Positions 7,544-14,792 of a stretch of 20,950 nt of DNA are shown here, one piece after another. Below the pieces are notes generated by a model. The model did no database searches. It worked only from the letters and a program-made list of their open reading frames with translations, and was not told the DNA's origin. Position numbers and translations under genes: made by a program. Source of the stretch: a virus; IMG/VR virus record IMGVR_UViG_3300018041_000089, positions 1 to 20,950 of that record. One strand, 5' to 3'. Numbering within the stretch: the first letter of the stretch is position 1; the number at the start of each line of letters is the position of its first letter.

Positions 7544-9217
7544 TTAAAGGGTATTTAAACCGTTTACGTAGATCTTACCGTAGAATTCTGGACGAATCAT
7601 CTTCTTAGCGTAACGAGTTAAGAGACCTTTTCTTGGAGTGAAGGTTTCTGGATCGTAGATAAGAGGAGTCATGATTAACGGAATGTATGGAGCGAATACA
7701 GCACCAGACTCAAGGAACTGAGAGCCTCTATAACCCATAAGGATTAAGTTCTCGTTCATGTAAGGGTTTTTGTAAACGTCATATCTGTTATTCAATGAAC
7801 CAGCTTTCTGAACACCAAATGCATAGTTTTTAGTAACGTCACCATCAGAAGTAGCAGCGAATCCAGGGATTGACTCAAGGATAGTAGCTACAGCAGGAGA
7901 AATTACCATAAAGTTAGCACCACCACGAAGAGTTAACTGGTGGATACGGTTGCTTAACTTTTGCATTTTAGTTCCTAAAGTTTGGAACCAACCGCCTTGT
8001 GTATTGTAGAAACCAGAAGCGTTAGCAGCGAAAGTAGTTCCGTTGAACTCTTCGTTGTTAATAGCACTCCAGTACTCAGTACCAGCAGCAGCATCTTCGA
8101 TCAACATATCAAGGATTTCGAGGTCGATTTCCAATGAGATGTACTCACTCATGATGTTGGTTACTTCAGCTTCAGCGTCAAGAGCTTGGTAAGCGTTAAG
8201 GTCTTGTGCGAACTCAGGAGTCCAAACAGCCTTTAACTTCTTAGTCTTGGCAACAATAGCTTCAGATTTCATTTGGATGTTGATCTCAGGGATCGCGATC
8301 TCAGCAGCATTAGCAGCGTTAGGTACAGCGTAGTCGTTACCAGCTTCGAAGTCACCTACGTTGTAAGGAGACATTGCTGTAGCCTTATTGTAGAATACTG
8401 TCCACTCGTCACCATCGTTTAATGCAGCATCAGTAGCAACTACGAAAGAAAGTGTATCAGCAGTAGCATTGTAAGTAGTGAATGCTGGGTAAACTTCGTC
8501 AAGAGCGATAAGACCAGAAGAAGTAGCAGGTACGAAACCACGTACAGCTTCAGTGTCAAAGCCAGGAAGTGCAGCAGCAACACCAGCTAAAGTGATAACA
8601 GCTAAGTTAGCTGGGTCTAATCTGCTATCGAAATTGATAGAAGCAGAAGTAGCAGCTGCGTTAGTCATAGTCACATAAGACGATGAGAATTGGTTTGTAG
8701 AGTAAGTAAACTTACCAGCACCGTATAAACCACCAGCACCAAAAGTCTCATTTAAGTTACTCGTAGCAGTACCGAAGTTATTTGCGTTTTGAGTACCATA
8801 AAGTGAACCATTAAGAGCAAATGGAGTTTTAGCAGCGTTATTAGCACCACCATACTGGAAATCTAAATAGAATACAAGACCTGAAGGAAGGTTCATCGGC
8901 TGTACAGAAACGAATTCTTTAGCAGCGATTTGACCGAATACCTTACGTACTAAAGGTAAAGCGATACCAGCCCATTCAGCACCATTGCCTACTGAGAAAT
9001 TACCGTAGCCAGAACCACCACCTACTGATGATTGCTCTACTACTAATTGTTTTGCTTGGTTTTCAAGGATCAAAGACATGTTGTTCTTGTCTACCTCTTT
9101 GGACATACCTTCGAGTAAACCTGTCTTTTCCCACTTTGAAGCCAAACGTGCAGCGTCAGATTGCATATTTTTCCAACCTTGTCCTGCAGACTCTAAAAGA
9201 GATTGAATTTGTGACAT
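7544..9217 (-). CDS. 23: Major capsid protein, T4 gp23-like
   Basis: 557 residues (T4 gp23: 521). It forms the hexamers of the head. The block EFVSVQPMNLPSGLVFYLDFQYG (101-123) aligns with the gp23 segment VQPMNSPTGQVFALRAVYG, and GGGSGYGNFSVG (66-77) with the Gly-rich region just after the T4 cleavage site. The N-terminal 61 residues are helical and charged, as expected of the delta domain removed by the prohead protease; LVVE-Q (E61/Q62) is the likely cut. Later landmarks are VRGFVPATSSGLIALDEVYPAF, IPEINIQMKSEAIVAKTKKLKAVWTPEFAQDLNAY and the C-terminal MTPLIYDPETFTPRKGLLTRYAKKMIRPEFYGKIYVNGL, all gp23-like. Codon choice appears richer in C-ending codons than in its neighbours, which fits very high expression. 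It ends at a strong terminator and follows the scaffold gene by 21 bases. Confidence 0.95.
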   Translation of the reverse strand: MSQIQSLLESAGQGWKNMQSDAARLASKWEKTGLLEGMSKEVDKNNMSLILENQAKQLVVEQSSVGGGSGYGNFSVGNGAEWAGIALPLVRKVFGQIAAKEFVSVQPMNLPSGLVFYLDFQYGGANNAAKTPFALNGSLYGTQNANNFGTATSNLNETFGAGGLYGAGKFTYSTNQFSSSYVTMTNAAATSASINFDSRLDPANLAVITLAGVAAALPGFDTEAVRGFVPATSSGLIALDEVYPAFTTYNATADTLSFVVATDAALNDGDEWTVFYNKATAMSPYNVGDFEAGNDYAVPNAANAAEIAIPEINIQMKSEAIVAKTKKLKAVWTPEFAQDLNAYQALDAEAEVTNIMSEYISLEIDLEILDMLIEDAAAGTEYWSAINNEEFNGTTFAANASGFYNTQGGWFQTLGTKMQKLSNRIHQLTLRGGANFMVISPAVATILESIPGFAATSDGDVTKNYAFGVQKAGSLNNRYDVYKNPYMNENLILMGYRGSQFLESGAVFAPYIPLIMTPLIYDPETFTPRKGLLTRYAKKMIRPEFYGKIYVNGLNTL

Positions 9218-9238
9218 TGTAATTAATTTATTAAGTTA

Positions 9239-10444
9239 TTATTTAATACCAGCTAATTTCTGCCATCTAGCAACCTGTGGATCAATTTCCATAATAGGTT
9301 GTTTTGATGGAGCAACACCAGCTGCTTTTGAAGCGCGACCTAAATTCTCTCTAAGTGGAGTAGCGGTAGTTGTGTTAGCAACCATACCCTCGTTTAAAGT
9401 TTCGAAAATAAGTTTTACTTCTGAAACATTAGACGCTTTGTCAAATGCTTCTAAAACTTTAACCTTTTGAGCTTCTTTTAAGTTTTTAGCTCTAAAGATT
9501 TTGTTTGTGTAAAGAAGTTTAGCATTTAAAAGATTAGTTTCGTGAAGATCAGATCTCAATTCCTCGATTTCTTTCTTCATTTCATCCATTTCTTCGGTTT
9601 CACCAATAGATGAAGTTTTACCAGCACCTGATTTAGCTTGACCAGCTGTAGCAGCGCTACCAGCCATACCTAAGAAATCTTTTAATGACATCTTCTTGCC
9701 ATCTACAGTAATGAGTTTACCTAACATTTCTGGGTCGTTCCAAACAGCTTTAAGTTTGTCGGCAATACCTTCTTCCATGTCTTCTTTCTCATCGTGCATA
9801 CCGTCGAGGTAACCCTCTTCTTCTGCGTCTGTACGAGCGTTCTCGTTTACTTCTACGTCTACTTCTGTTTCATCTTCTACATCGATATCTTCGTCGTCTT
9901 CAACTTCGTCTTCAACTTCGAATTCTTCACCTGCTTCTAACTCACCAGATGTAACCATATCAGCGATTACGTCTTCGATGAATGATTTAAGATCTTCTTC
10001 GGACATATCTTCGAGGTCGATTTCTTCATCTTCCATATCGTCTTCCATGTCTTCTTTTTCATCTTTCATGCCGTCTTCGTAGCCTTCTTCTTCAGCGTCC
10101 GTTCTAGCATCCTCATCGAGTTCAGCTAATAATTCGTCTAAGTCCATTTCGTCATCGCCTTCGGCTAGATCCTTACCGTACTTCATTTTTTCTGTACGCT
10201 TAGTTTCTTTACTTTCACCTCCGTCTTTGCGGTCATCGTCCTTGTACTCTTTTTTAGCTTCTGTCATTTCATCTTCTACTTCTTTTAAGTCCTCATCTTC
10301 CATTTCTTGTAGCTTTGCTGATAGCATTGACTTCAATCTTGGTTCAAAGGCCTCTTCCAAAGCAGCTTTTGCGTTTGCAATAGCGGTTTCTCTAAGCGCT
10401 TTTGCATCAGCGATTGCTTCTACGAGCATATCTCTGTTTGTCAT
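9239..10444 (-). CDS. 22: Prohead core scaffolding protein, T4 gp22-like
   Basis: 401 residues (T4 gp22: 269). The scaffold fills the prohead and is digested by the gp21 protease before packaging. Support: the gene sits directly before gp23, is extremely acidic, and is helical or disordered. N-terminal helix 7-50 (LVEAIADAKALRETAIANAKAAL), long Asp/Glu stretch 50-200, a C-terminal half with a coiled-coil segment (EMKKEIEELRSDLHETNLL) and a final RWQKLAGIK. Two copies of a motif of about 22 residues (ARTDAEEEGY-DGM-DEKEDME) lie at residues 113-134 and 203-224; a third copy is in the head protein encoded at 12077-13120. The extra length over T4 gp22 is mainly the acidic and repeated part. Its leader is the longest gap of the window and holds a hairpin. 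Confidence 0.8.
   Translation of the reverse strand: MTNRDMLVEAIADAKALRETAIANAKAALEEAFEPRLKSMLSAKLQEMEDEDLKEVEDEMTEAKKEYKDDDRKDGGESKETKRTEKMKYGKDLAEGDDEMDLDELLAELDEDARTDAEEEGYEDGMKDEKEDMEDDMEDEEIDLEDMSEEDLKSFIEDVIADMVTSGELEAGEEFEVEDEVEDDEDIDVEDETEVDVEVNENARTDAEEEGYLDGMHDEKEDMEEGIADKLKAVWNDPEMLGKLITVDGKKMSLKDFLGMAGSAATAGQAKSGAGKTSSIGETEEMDEMKKEIEELRSDLHETNLLNAKLLYTNKIFRAKNLKEAQKVKVLEAFDKASNVSEVKLIFETLNEGMVANTTTATPLRENLGRASKAAGVAPSKQPIMEIDPQVARWQKLAGIK
9773..9841 (-). repeat. ART-AEEEGY motif, copy 2 (in scaffold gene)
   Basis: Encodes NARTDAEEEGYLDGM followed by HDEKEDMEE. It matches copy 1 at nearly every position and copy 3 including the preceding Asn. Confidence 0.85.
10043..10108 (-). repeat. 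ART-AEEEGY motif, copy 1 (in scaffold gene)
   Basis: Encodes ARTDAEEEGYEDGM followed by KDEKEDME, 90 residues before copy 2 in the same protein. Confidence 0.85.
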
Positions 10445-10504
10445 ACCTCAAAATTTAGTTTGTGGAATACAGTTATTAGGAACTGCAATTGTGTATTTAG
10501 TTAA

Positions 10505-10536
10505 GTGAATGCTATAGAACATAGCATATTATTCAC
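10505..10536 (-). promoter_or_regulatory. Imperfect hairpin in leader of scaffold gene
   Basis: GTGAATGCTAT (10505-10515) pairs with ATAGC (10521-10525) and ATTCAC (10531-10536) around an AGAAC loop, with a 5-base bulge ATATT. It lies 60-90 bases upstream of the scaffold ATG, in the 190-base gap 10445-10634. It has no T-run, so it is probably not a terminator; a leader structure or processing site is possible. AT-rich promoter-like sequence (TTTATATATG) lies just upstream at about 10549-10560. Confidence 0.4.
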
Positions 10537-10586
10537 GTTGCGATGATACATATATAAAGAGATATAAAAAAATACAAGGAAAAAAA

Positions 10587-10608
10587 AAGGCCCGCTTTCG
10601 CGGACCTT
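10587..10608 (-). terminator. Strong Rho-independent terminator after ParB-like gene
   Basis: Minus strand: AAGGTCCGC, GAAA tetraloop, GCGGGCCTT (one G-T wobble), then a run of at least six T. It lies 27 bases past the stop at 10635 and ends the portal-to-ParB unit. The design is very like the terminator at 7497-7518. Confidence 0.93.
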
Positions 10609-10634
10609 GCCTAAGGTAGCAGGCTTCTTAAATA

Positions 10635-11462
10635 TTATTTAATCTTATCCCACATTGGAAATAATGATTCGGCTGTTTTAGTTTTATTACCTAAGGCGTT
10701 GCCAATAGCAGTTAAGTGCTTTAATGCTGTTGTAGTATCACCCATAGCATCCATATCAATAGCGCCTGCGGCTCCTAATGTAGCACTTGGGTTGTTTAAC
10801 ATTGTAGCAGCCCATCTGTGATGGCCATCTAAAATTTTTCCATCAGTACTAATCCAAGCATCTATATCACCTCCTTCAACCCCACCAATTGCCATACTTA
10901 AAGCTTTAGCTAATAATATATTAGTTTGAGTTGGCTTTGCATCAGCAGCAGATACTGCTGATGGGGTTTTTACTGTAATATCATCATCTGAAGGTTTACC
11001 ATCTTTGGTTCCGCTAGTCATATAATCTTCAGCTTCAGGGGAACCAGGAGTTAAAGTATTTTTAGCAGGAGGAGCAATTGCTTCTTTAAAGTCTACATTA
11101 TATTTACCACCAGCTGTTAAAGCATCTTCTACATCTTTAGGATCACCTTTAGCATCAGGTGGGCCAGGTAAAAATGGCATATCCTTTTTTGCTAACCCTT
11201 GAGTAGGAATTTTACTTCCAACTGCTAAAATTCTGTCTACTACTGTATCAGGACCAATTTTTTCAACCCATGCTTTAGCTTTATTGGCATCGCCAAATTG
11301 ACCCATAGCTTTAATAATTGAAGATTCAGGATCACCTGACATTAATTGGTTTACTGCTTCTCTTGCTGTAGCTTCATCTTTAGGAAATGATGATTGACCT
11401 GTAAATTCTGTTGCTTCATTTAAAGCATTAATTTCGGCTATTAATTCTAACAAACCTTCCAT
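10635..11462 (-). CDS. ParB/sulfiredoxin-fold domain protein of the head module
   Basis: 275 residues. The C-terminal half contains TQTNILLAKALSMAIGG (179-194) and DAWISTDGKILDGHHRWAATML (201-222). The DG-x-x-(L/V)DGHHR-(W/Y)xA pattern with DGHHR at 212-216 is the signature of the ParB/Srx-like fold, whose members bind nucleotides and include nucleases and CTPases. The first 100 residues are helical and the middle (about 100-175) is Pro/Gly/Asp-rich and probably flexible. The gene lies 7 bases after the prohead protease gene and before a terminator and the scaffold gene, so it is expressed as a head-assembly gene, not with partition genes. There is no ParA and no obvious helix-turn-helix. It may be a virion-packaged DNA-acting protein or a core component (inference); the catalytic activity is unknown. 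Confidence 0.75.
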   Translation of the reverse strand: MEGLLELIAEINALNEATEFTGQSSFPKDEATAREAVNQLMSGDPESSIIKAMGQFGDANKAKAWVEKIGPDTVVDRILAVGSKIPTQGLAKKDMPFLPGPPDAKGDPKDVEDALTAGGKYNVDFKEAIAPPAKNTLTPGSPEAEDYMTSGTKDGKPSDDDITVKTPSAVSAADAKPTQTNILLAKALSMAIGGVEGGDIDAWISTDGKILDGHHRWAATMLNNPSATLGAAGAIDMDAMGDTTTALKHLTAIGNALGNKTKTAESLFPMWDKIK

Positions 11463-11469
11463 AAGTAAA

Positions 11470-12075
11470 TTAAAATACGGGACAAGTCCCAGTTGAACAT
11501 AAAATTTCGGTTACAATAGAGTTTACTTTGGCATACTTATCAATCTGGGTTTCCTTACCTTCTTTAATCATATGCATATATGAACCTGGGTTGGATGGGG
11601 TTGATACGAAATCCCAACATAATAATTCAAAGTCATCTTGTACTTCTAACACACCATCTCTATTTTGAGATAATGAACCCATACCACGAGATGAAACACC
11701 TACTTGTACGTTATTTTCAATTAAAGCTCTTAAGATGTTACCTGATGCTGTAGGGAGGATTTCAATTTTGCCAACTACGTGATCTCCATCCCACCACAAA
11801 TCTCTAATGATATGAGATACATTCTTAAGGTTGATAATAGAAGATTCTGGGTGATCTAATTCACCTGTTGCTCTATTTTCTTTTACAACTTCTTGGTACT
11901 TATCAATTTCTCTTTCCCATAATGGCTTAGCATAATAGCGACCATTGCCATTTTTAACTTCGGCGGTAGCTAAAATACCTTCTACCAGTGGATTACCGGA
12001 AGGAGCTTTAATTCCCTCTAATAATTGCACTGGGGAAACCTTAAATGCCTGGGTTTCGATTAGTACTTGTTTCAT
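11470..12075 (-). CDS. 21: Prohead core protease, T4 gp21-like
   Basis: 201 residues (T4 gp21: 212). This serine protease of the herpesvirus-assemblin-like fold digests scaffold and trims gp23 in the prohead. Motifs seen: GNGRYYAKPLWEREIDKY (43-60), ATGELDHPE with candidate catalytic H75 (69-77), GKIEILPTASGNIL (102-114), VGVSSRGMGS with candidate nucleophile S128 or S129 (125-134), and LLCWDFVSTPSNPGSY with a candidate third residue D155 (151-166). These are the standard gp21 blocks in the right order. The gene is separated by one base from the upstream head protein gene and by 7 bases from the downstream ParB-like gene. The last residues (CSTGTCPVF) contain two cysteines and lie outside the core fold. 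Confidence 0.93.
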   Translation of the reverse strand: MKQVLIETQAFKVSPVQLLEGIKAPSGNPLVEGILATAEVKNGNGRYYAKPLWEREIDKYQEVVKENRATGELDHPESSIINLKNVSHIIRDLWWDGDHVVGKIEILPTASGNILRALIENNVQVGVSSRGMGSLSQNRDGVLEVQDDFELLCWDFVSTPSNPGSYMHMIKEGKETQIDKYAKVNSIVTEILCSTGTCPVF

Positions 12076-12076
12076 T

Positions 12077-13120
12077 TTAGTATTCAGACTCGTCTGTAGT
12101 TTCGTCTACAATTTCTGGTTTAGTGTAAGCTTTTCCAGATAATTTTTCATACATTTTTTCCATGCCCGCTTTTTTCTTTTCTAATTCTTTAACAGCGCGT
12201 TGCATTTCTTTCATTTTAGCTTTATCTACTAATTCAGATAGATTTTCATCTTCAGTTACCATAGAAATTCTTTGGTTTTTTTCTTCGATGGCTTCGTCTA
12301 AGTAGTTAATTTGAGCTTCTAATTTTACGATATCACCTTGCTTACCGATTTCAGATAATTTAGAATCAATTGATTCTTTTTTAACTTTTTTCTTTTTATC
12401 TTTAGCTTTGTCTTCTAAATCTTCTTTTTCGTCACGCATTCCGTCTAAGTAGCCTTCTTCTTCAGCACGAGTTCTTGCGTTTTCGTTTGCCATTCCTGAT
12501 GGGCGTAAATCAACATATCCACCGATTGCTTCGTTAATCAAATCTGTTAACTTAATCATTTTTTCTTCTTTTACAGGGACCATTTGGTCCGATTTTGAAG
12601 CTTTTAAACCGGGTGCTTCGTCAGTATACCCAATACCTTTAACACCAAATTGAGCTTCGGTAGTATAATATAAAGGATCTTTAGCTAAATTTTTAGCTAC
12701 AATTTCTTTTAACTCAGTTACGTCTTTACCCTCGTTAGCTGGGTCTTTCATTTCTGTGTAGTAACCTTGTAAGAAGGCTTCACCATATAGATTATCGATA
12801 TTTTTTTCGTCTTTATAGTCGAAATCACGAGTTTCCATATCTGTAACTTCCTTAGTAGGCTTTTTCTCTTCTGCTTTAGCTTCTTCAGCTAAAAACTCTT
12901 TCCAATTGATAAAAGGATTAGTTCCACCTGTAGCAACACCACCGATACTACCTTCTGAGATAATAGACTTTCTTGTTAATACAGACACTGCTGTATCAAA
13001 AGTAGTGATAGGAGTGAATAGATTAGGGAATAACCTACGAGCGGATTTCATGAACATATCTTTACGTCCTTTTCCCTCTTTAATTAGGTTGTATTGTTCT
13101 TGTAATGTTGGTTGTTTCAT
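12077..13120 (-). CDS. Head-module core protein with ART-AEEEGY motif, unrecognised
   Basis: 347 residues, family not recognised. The N-terminus is basic (KGRKDMFMKSARRLFPNLF, about 17-35); the middle is acidic and polar with a YGEAFLQGYYTEM block; residues 215-236 hold ARTRAEEEGYLDGM-RDEKEDLED, the same motif that occurs twice in the scaffold protein. The C-terminal 100 residues are a strongly charged coiled coil (VDKAKMKEMQRAVKELEKKK). With the prohead protease directly downstream (1-base gap) this occupies the position of the small prohead core proteins gp67/gp68 of T4, and I infer an internal core or scaffold-interacting protein. Its ATG overlaps the preceding stop by one base, and AAAAGGAG just upstream is one of the few Shine-Dalgarno-like sequences here. 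Confidence 0.75.
   Translation of the reverse strand: MKQPTLQEQYNLIKEGKGRKDMFMKSARRLFPNLFTPITTFDTAVSVLTRKSIISEGSIGGVATGGTNPFINWKEFLAEEAKAEEKKPTKEVTDMETRDFDYKDEKNIDNLYGEAFLQGYYTEMKDPANEGKDVTELKEIVAKNLAKDPLYYTTEAQFGVKGIGYTDEAPGLKASKSDQMVPVKEEKMIKLTDLINEAIGGYVDLRPSGMANENARTRAEEEGYLDGMRDEKEDLEDKAKDKKKKVKKESIDSKLSEIGKQGDIVKLEAQINYLDEAIEEKNQRISMVTEDENLSELVDKAKMKEMQRAVKELEKKKAGMEKMYEKLSGKAYTKPEIVDETTDESEY
12413..12481 (-). repeat. ART-AEEEGY motif, copy 3 (in head core gene)
   Basis: Encodes NARTRAEEEGYLDGM followed by RDEKEDLED; the copy is in a different gene from copies 1 and 2, about 2.6 kb upstream of them in transcription order. Confidence 0.85.
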
Positions 13121-13368
13121 TATTCTCCTTTTAACATTTCTTCAATATCTTTAATATAGTCTAAAACTAAATCCGTAGGTTTGACCACAGCATAAGAACT
13201 GGGTTGGTCCTGATAATATGAGATAGTTTCGTCTTTAGCTCTATCCAATAAAGGGTATAAAGCGTTTATACGGGACTCAATCTCTTTGAATGCGGCAATA
13301 CGTCTTTCTTGGTATTTCCTTACATTCTCAGGTTGGTAAGCTGCTTCTTTTAGTTTATACTTATACAT
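13120..13368 (-). CDS. Small helical head-module protein, unrecognised
   Basis: 82 residues, no family recognised. It is predicted helical and charged throughout (NVRKYQERRIAAFKEIESRINALYPLLDRAKDETISYY, then KPTDLVLDYIKDIEEML), without membrane segment or cysteine. It is tightly packed: its stop overlaps the next start by one base (13120) and its ATG follows the preceding stop codon by one base. Conservation of this packing in the head cluster suggests co-translation with the core proteins. A variant of the recurring leader motif, AATATTTATG, lies about 15 bases upstream inside the preceding coding region. Small size and position resemble T4 gp67/gp68 but there is no sequence argument for that. 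Confidence 0.7.
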   Translation of the reverse strand: MYKYKLKEAAYQPENVRKYQERRIAAFKEIESRINALYPLLDRAKDETISYYQDQPSSYAVVKPTDLVLDYIKDIEEMLKGE

Positions 13369-13369
13369 A

Positions 13370-13906
13370 TTATTTCTTTCCCCATAAATATTTAACTTCT
13401 ACGCCTTTTGTCGAATGAGGCGGGGCAACGGGTTTCCATCCTAACTTATAATAATAGTTGTCTTGAACCCCTTTTTCCGTAGCTTTAGGACCTTTACCTA
13501 AACTAGCTCCAGGGTTAGATTCATCTACTTTTTTTTTCTTTTTAAAGGCAAATGGAGTAGCATATTGGGGGCCTGCTCCCGCAGTAAAAGAAGCAGCACC
13601 ACCAGCACCACTCATTTCATTCATTCCCTTAATACGTTCGTATTCTGCTTTTTTATTATTGCGTAAATAAGTTCTTAACTCATTTCTACGTTTACGGATA
13701 TCGTTATAATGATCCATAAAGAAAGCTTCACCAGTAGCATCTGCTACTTCCTTAGCCGTATTCATTAATTGAGTTATTTCCTTAAATAAACGCTTATAAT
13801 CAGCAGTATAATCAACATCCCAAGTAATTTGACCAGTTTCCGGATCAATGTTTGTTACTGTAGTTTGTATACCACCTGATACTTGAGTGTCGCCTATTTT
13901 AGCCAT
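13370..13906 (-). CDS. Head-module protein with Gly/Ala ASFTAG-QYATPFAF motif
   Basis: 178 residues. An N-terminal part with QITWDVDYTADYKRLFKEITQLMNTAKEVAD (about 28-58) leads to a basic helical region (RKRRNELRTYLRNNKKAEYERIKG, about 71-94). Then comes a Gly/Ala-rich stretch ending SFTAGAGPQYATPFAF (about 106-121), a lysine run (KKKKK) and a polar tail ending KYLWGKK. I recall an ASFT-G-G-QYATP-AF motif in proteins of many T4-like marine phages near portal and protease genes, but know no assigned function. The basic character contrasts with the acidic core proteins next to it, so binding to DNA or to the acidic scaffold is conceivable (inference). It overlaps the upstream gene by 8 bases. 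Confidence 0.75.
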   Translation of the reverse strand: MAKIGDTQVSGGIQTTVTNIDPETGQITWDVDYTADYKRLFKEITQLMNTAKEVADATGEAFFMDHYNDIRKRRNELRTYLRNNKKAEYERIKGMNEMSGAGGAASFTAGAGPQYATPFAFKKKKKVDESNPGASLGKGPKATEKGVQDNYYYKLGWKPVAPPHSTKGVEVKYLWGKK

Positions 13907-14756
13907 GAGATGCTTTTAATTCTTCTACTAATTCAAGATATTGAAGAATATTCACAATATTTTCACTTGTGACTTTAGCTGTTTTATCTAATTCTTCTAT
14001 TAAATTAGATACCTCGTTAATTTTAATTTGAACTGCTTTATCTTCAATTTTAGATATCAATTCATTTAACTGAGTTTTAATTTTAGATACTTCAATATTA
14101 TAAAATTCTCTTAATACTGGAGTTGAATCAACTGAGTTAACATACTGTCTTAATACTTCTTTTTGGCTAGTGTGTAAACCATCATACTTACCATTGAATT
14201 TTTCCATTAAAATTCTATAGGTGAGCATACGAGTATCTTTGTCGTATGATTGGAACTCTTGTAGTATATCAGCTTCAACTTTCTGGGTGTTGATTTGGGA
14301 AGTTGAAAGATGCTCTAGTAATGTCATTTTGTTATTTACAATAACATCAGTATTTACTAAAGCGTCTGTATTTTGGATTTCTACTAGAGTATAAAAGGCA
14401 GCATAAGTTTTATAATGAGATAATTTAGCTTTAAAGAAATCTTCTAAATTATAATTATTTCTAATCTCGTTAATAAGATTATACTTTTCTCTTTTAAGGG
14501 CGCTACGATTTAATTTTGAAGAGGCTTCAAGTAATGTTTGAATCATTACATTAGCTTTACCTTCAGTCAAAGAAGTATTTTTAGCTAAGGTTTCGTATAA
14601 TTTATACTCCTTACCTAACTCACTTTTGACAAAATATTTTTGGATAATACCCAAAGATGCCGAATCTTTTCCATTAAGGGTATCAGCAGTAACTTGACGA
14701 ACAAGTAACTCAAAAAGGATACCAGTATTTTTATACTTTGAATGTTTAATATTCAT
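13899..14756 (-). CDS. Conserved-looking helical protein downstream of portal, unrecognised
   Basis: 285 residues. It begins MNIKHSKYKNTGILFELLVRQVTADTL, an N-terminus I have the impression of seeing in other uncultured T4-like phages just after the portal gene, but I cannot name a family. The protein is almost wholly helical and rich in Lys, Glu, Asn and Leu, with a C-terminal coiled-coil segment (EVSKIKTQLNELISKIEDKAVQIKINEVSNLIEEL in effect, about 223-257). There are no cysteines, membrane segments or nucleotide-binding motifs. Position between gp20 and gp21 points to head assembly, where T4 has gp67 and gp68. An exact TATTTATA motif precedes its ATG, so it may start a transcription unit. 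Confidence 0.75.
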   Translation of the reverse strand: MNIKHSKYKNTGILFELLVRQVTADTLNGKDSASLGIIQKYFVKSELGKEYKLYETLAKNTSLTEGKANVMIQTLLEASSKLNRSALKREKYNLINEIRNNYNLEDFFKAKLSHYKTYAAFYTLVEIQNTDALVNTDVIVNNKMTLLEHLSTSQINTQKVEADILQEFQSYDKDTRMLTYRILMEKFNGKYDGLHTSQKEVLRQYVNSVDSTPVLREFYNIEVSKIKTQLNELISKIEDKAVQIKINEVSNLIEELDKTAKVTSENIVNILQYLELVEELKASHG

Positions 14757-14771
14757 TCCAACTAGGATTTA

Positions 14772-14781
14772 TTATAAATAT
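14772..14781 (-). promoter_or_regulatory. ATATTTATAA motif (candidate late promoter)
   Basis: The coding strand reads ATATATTTATAATAAATCC, 15 bases upstream of the ATG at 14756, in the 36-base gap after the portal gene. Confidence 0.55.
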
Positions 14782-14792
14782 ATGAGGATATA

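Noticed and set aside
10227-10508. Ser-rich plus-strand frame opposite the scaffold gene
   Set aside because: Serine runs are the complement of Glu/Asp codons in the acidic scaffold; no independent support.
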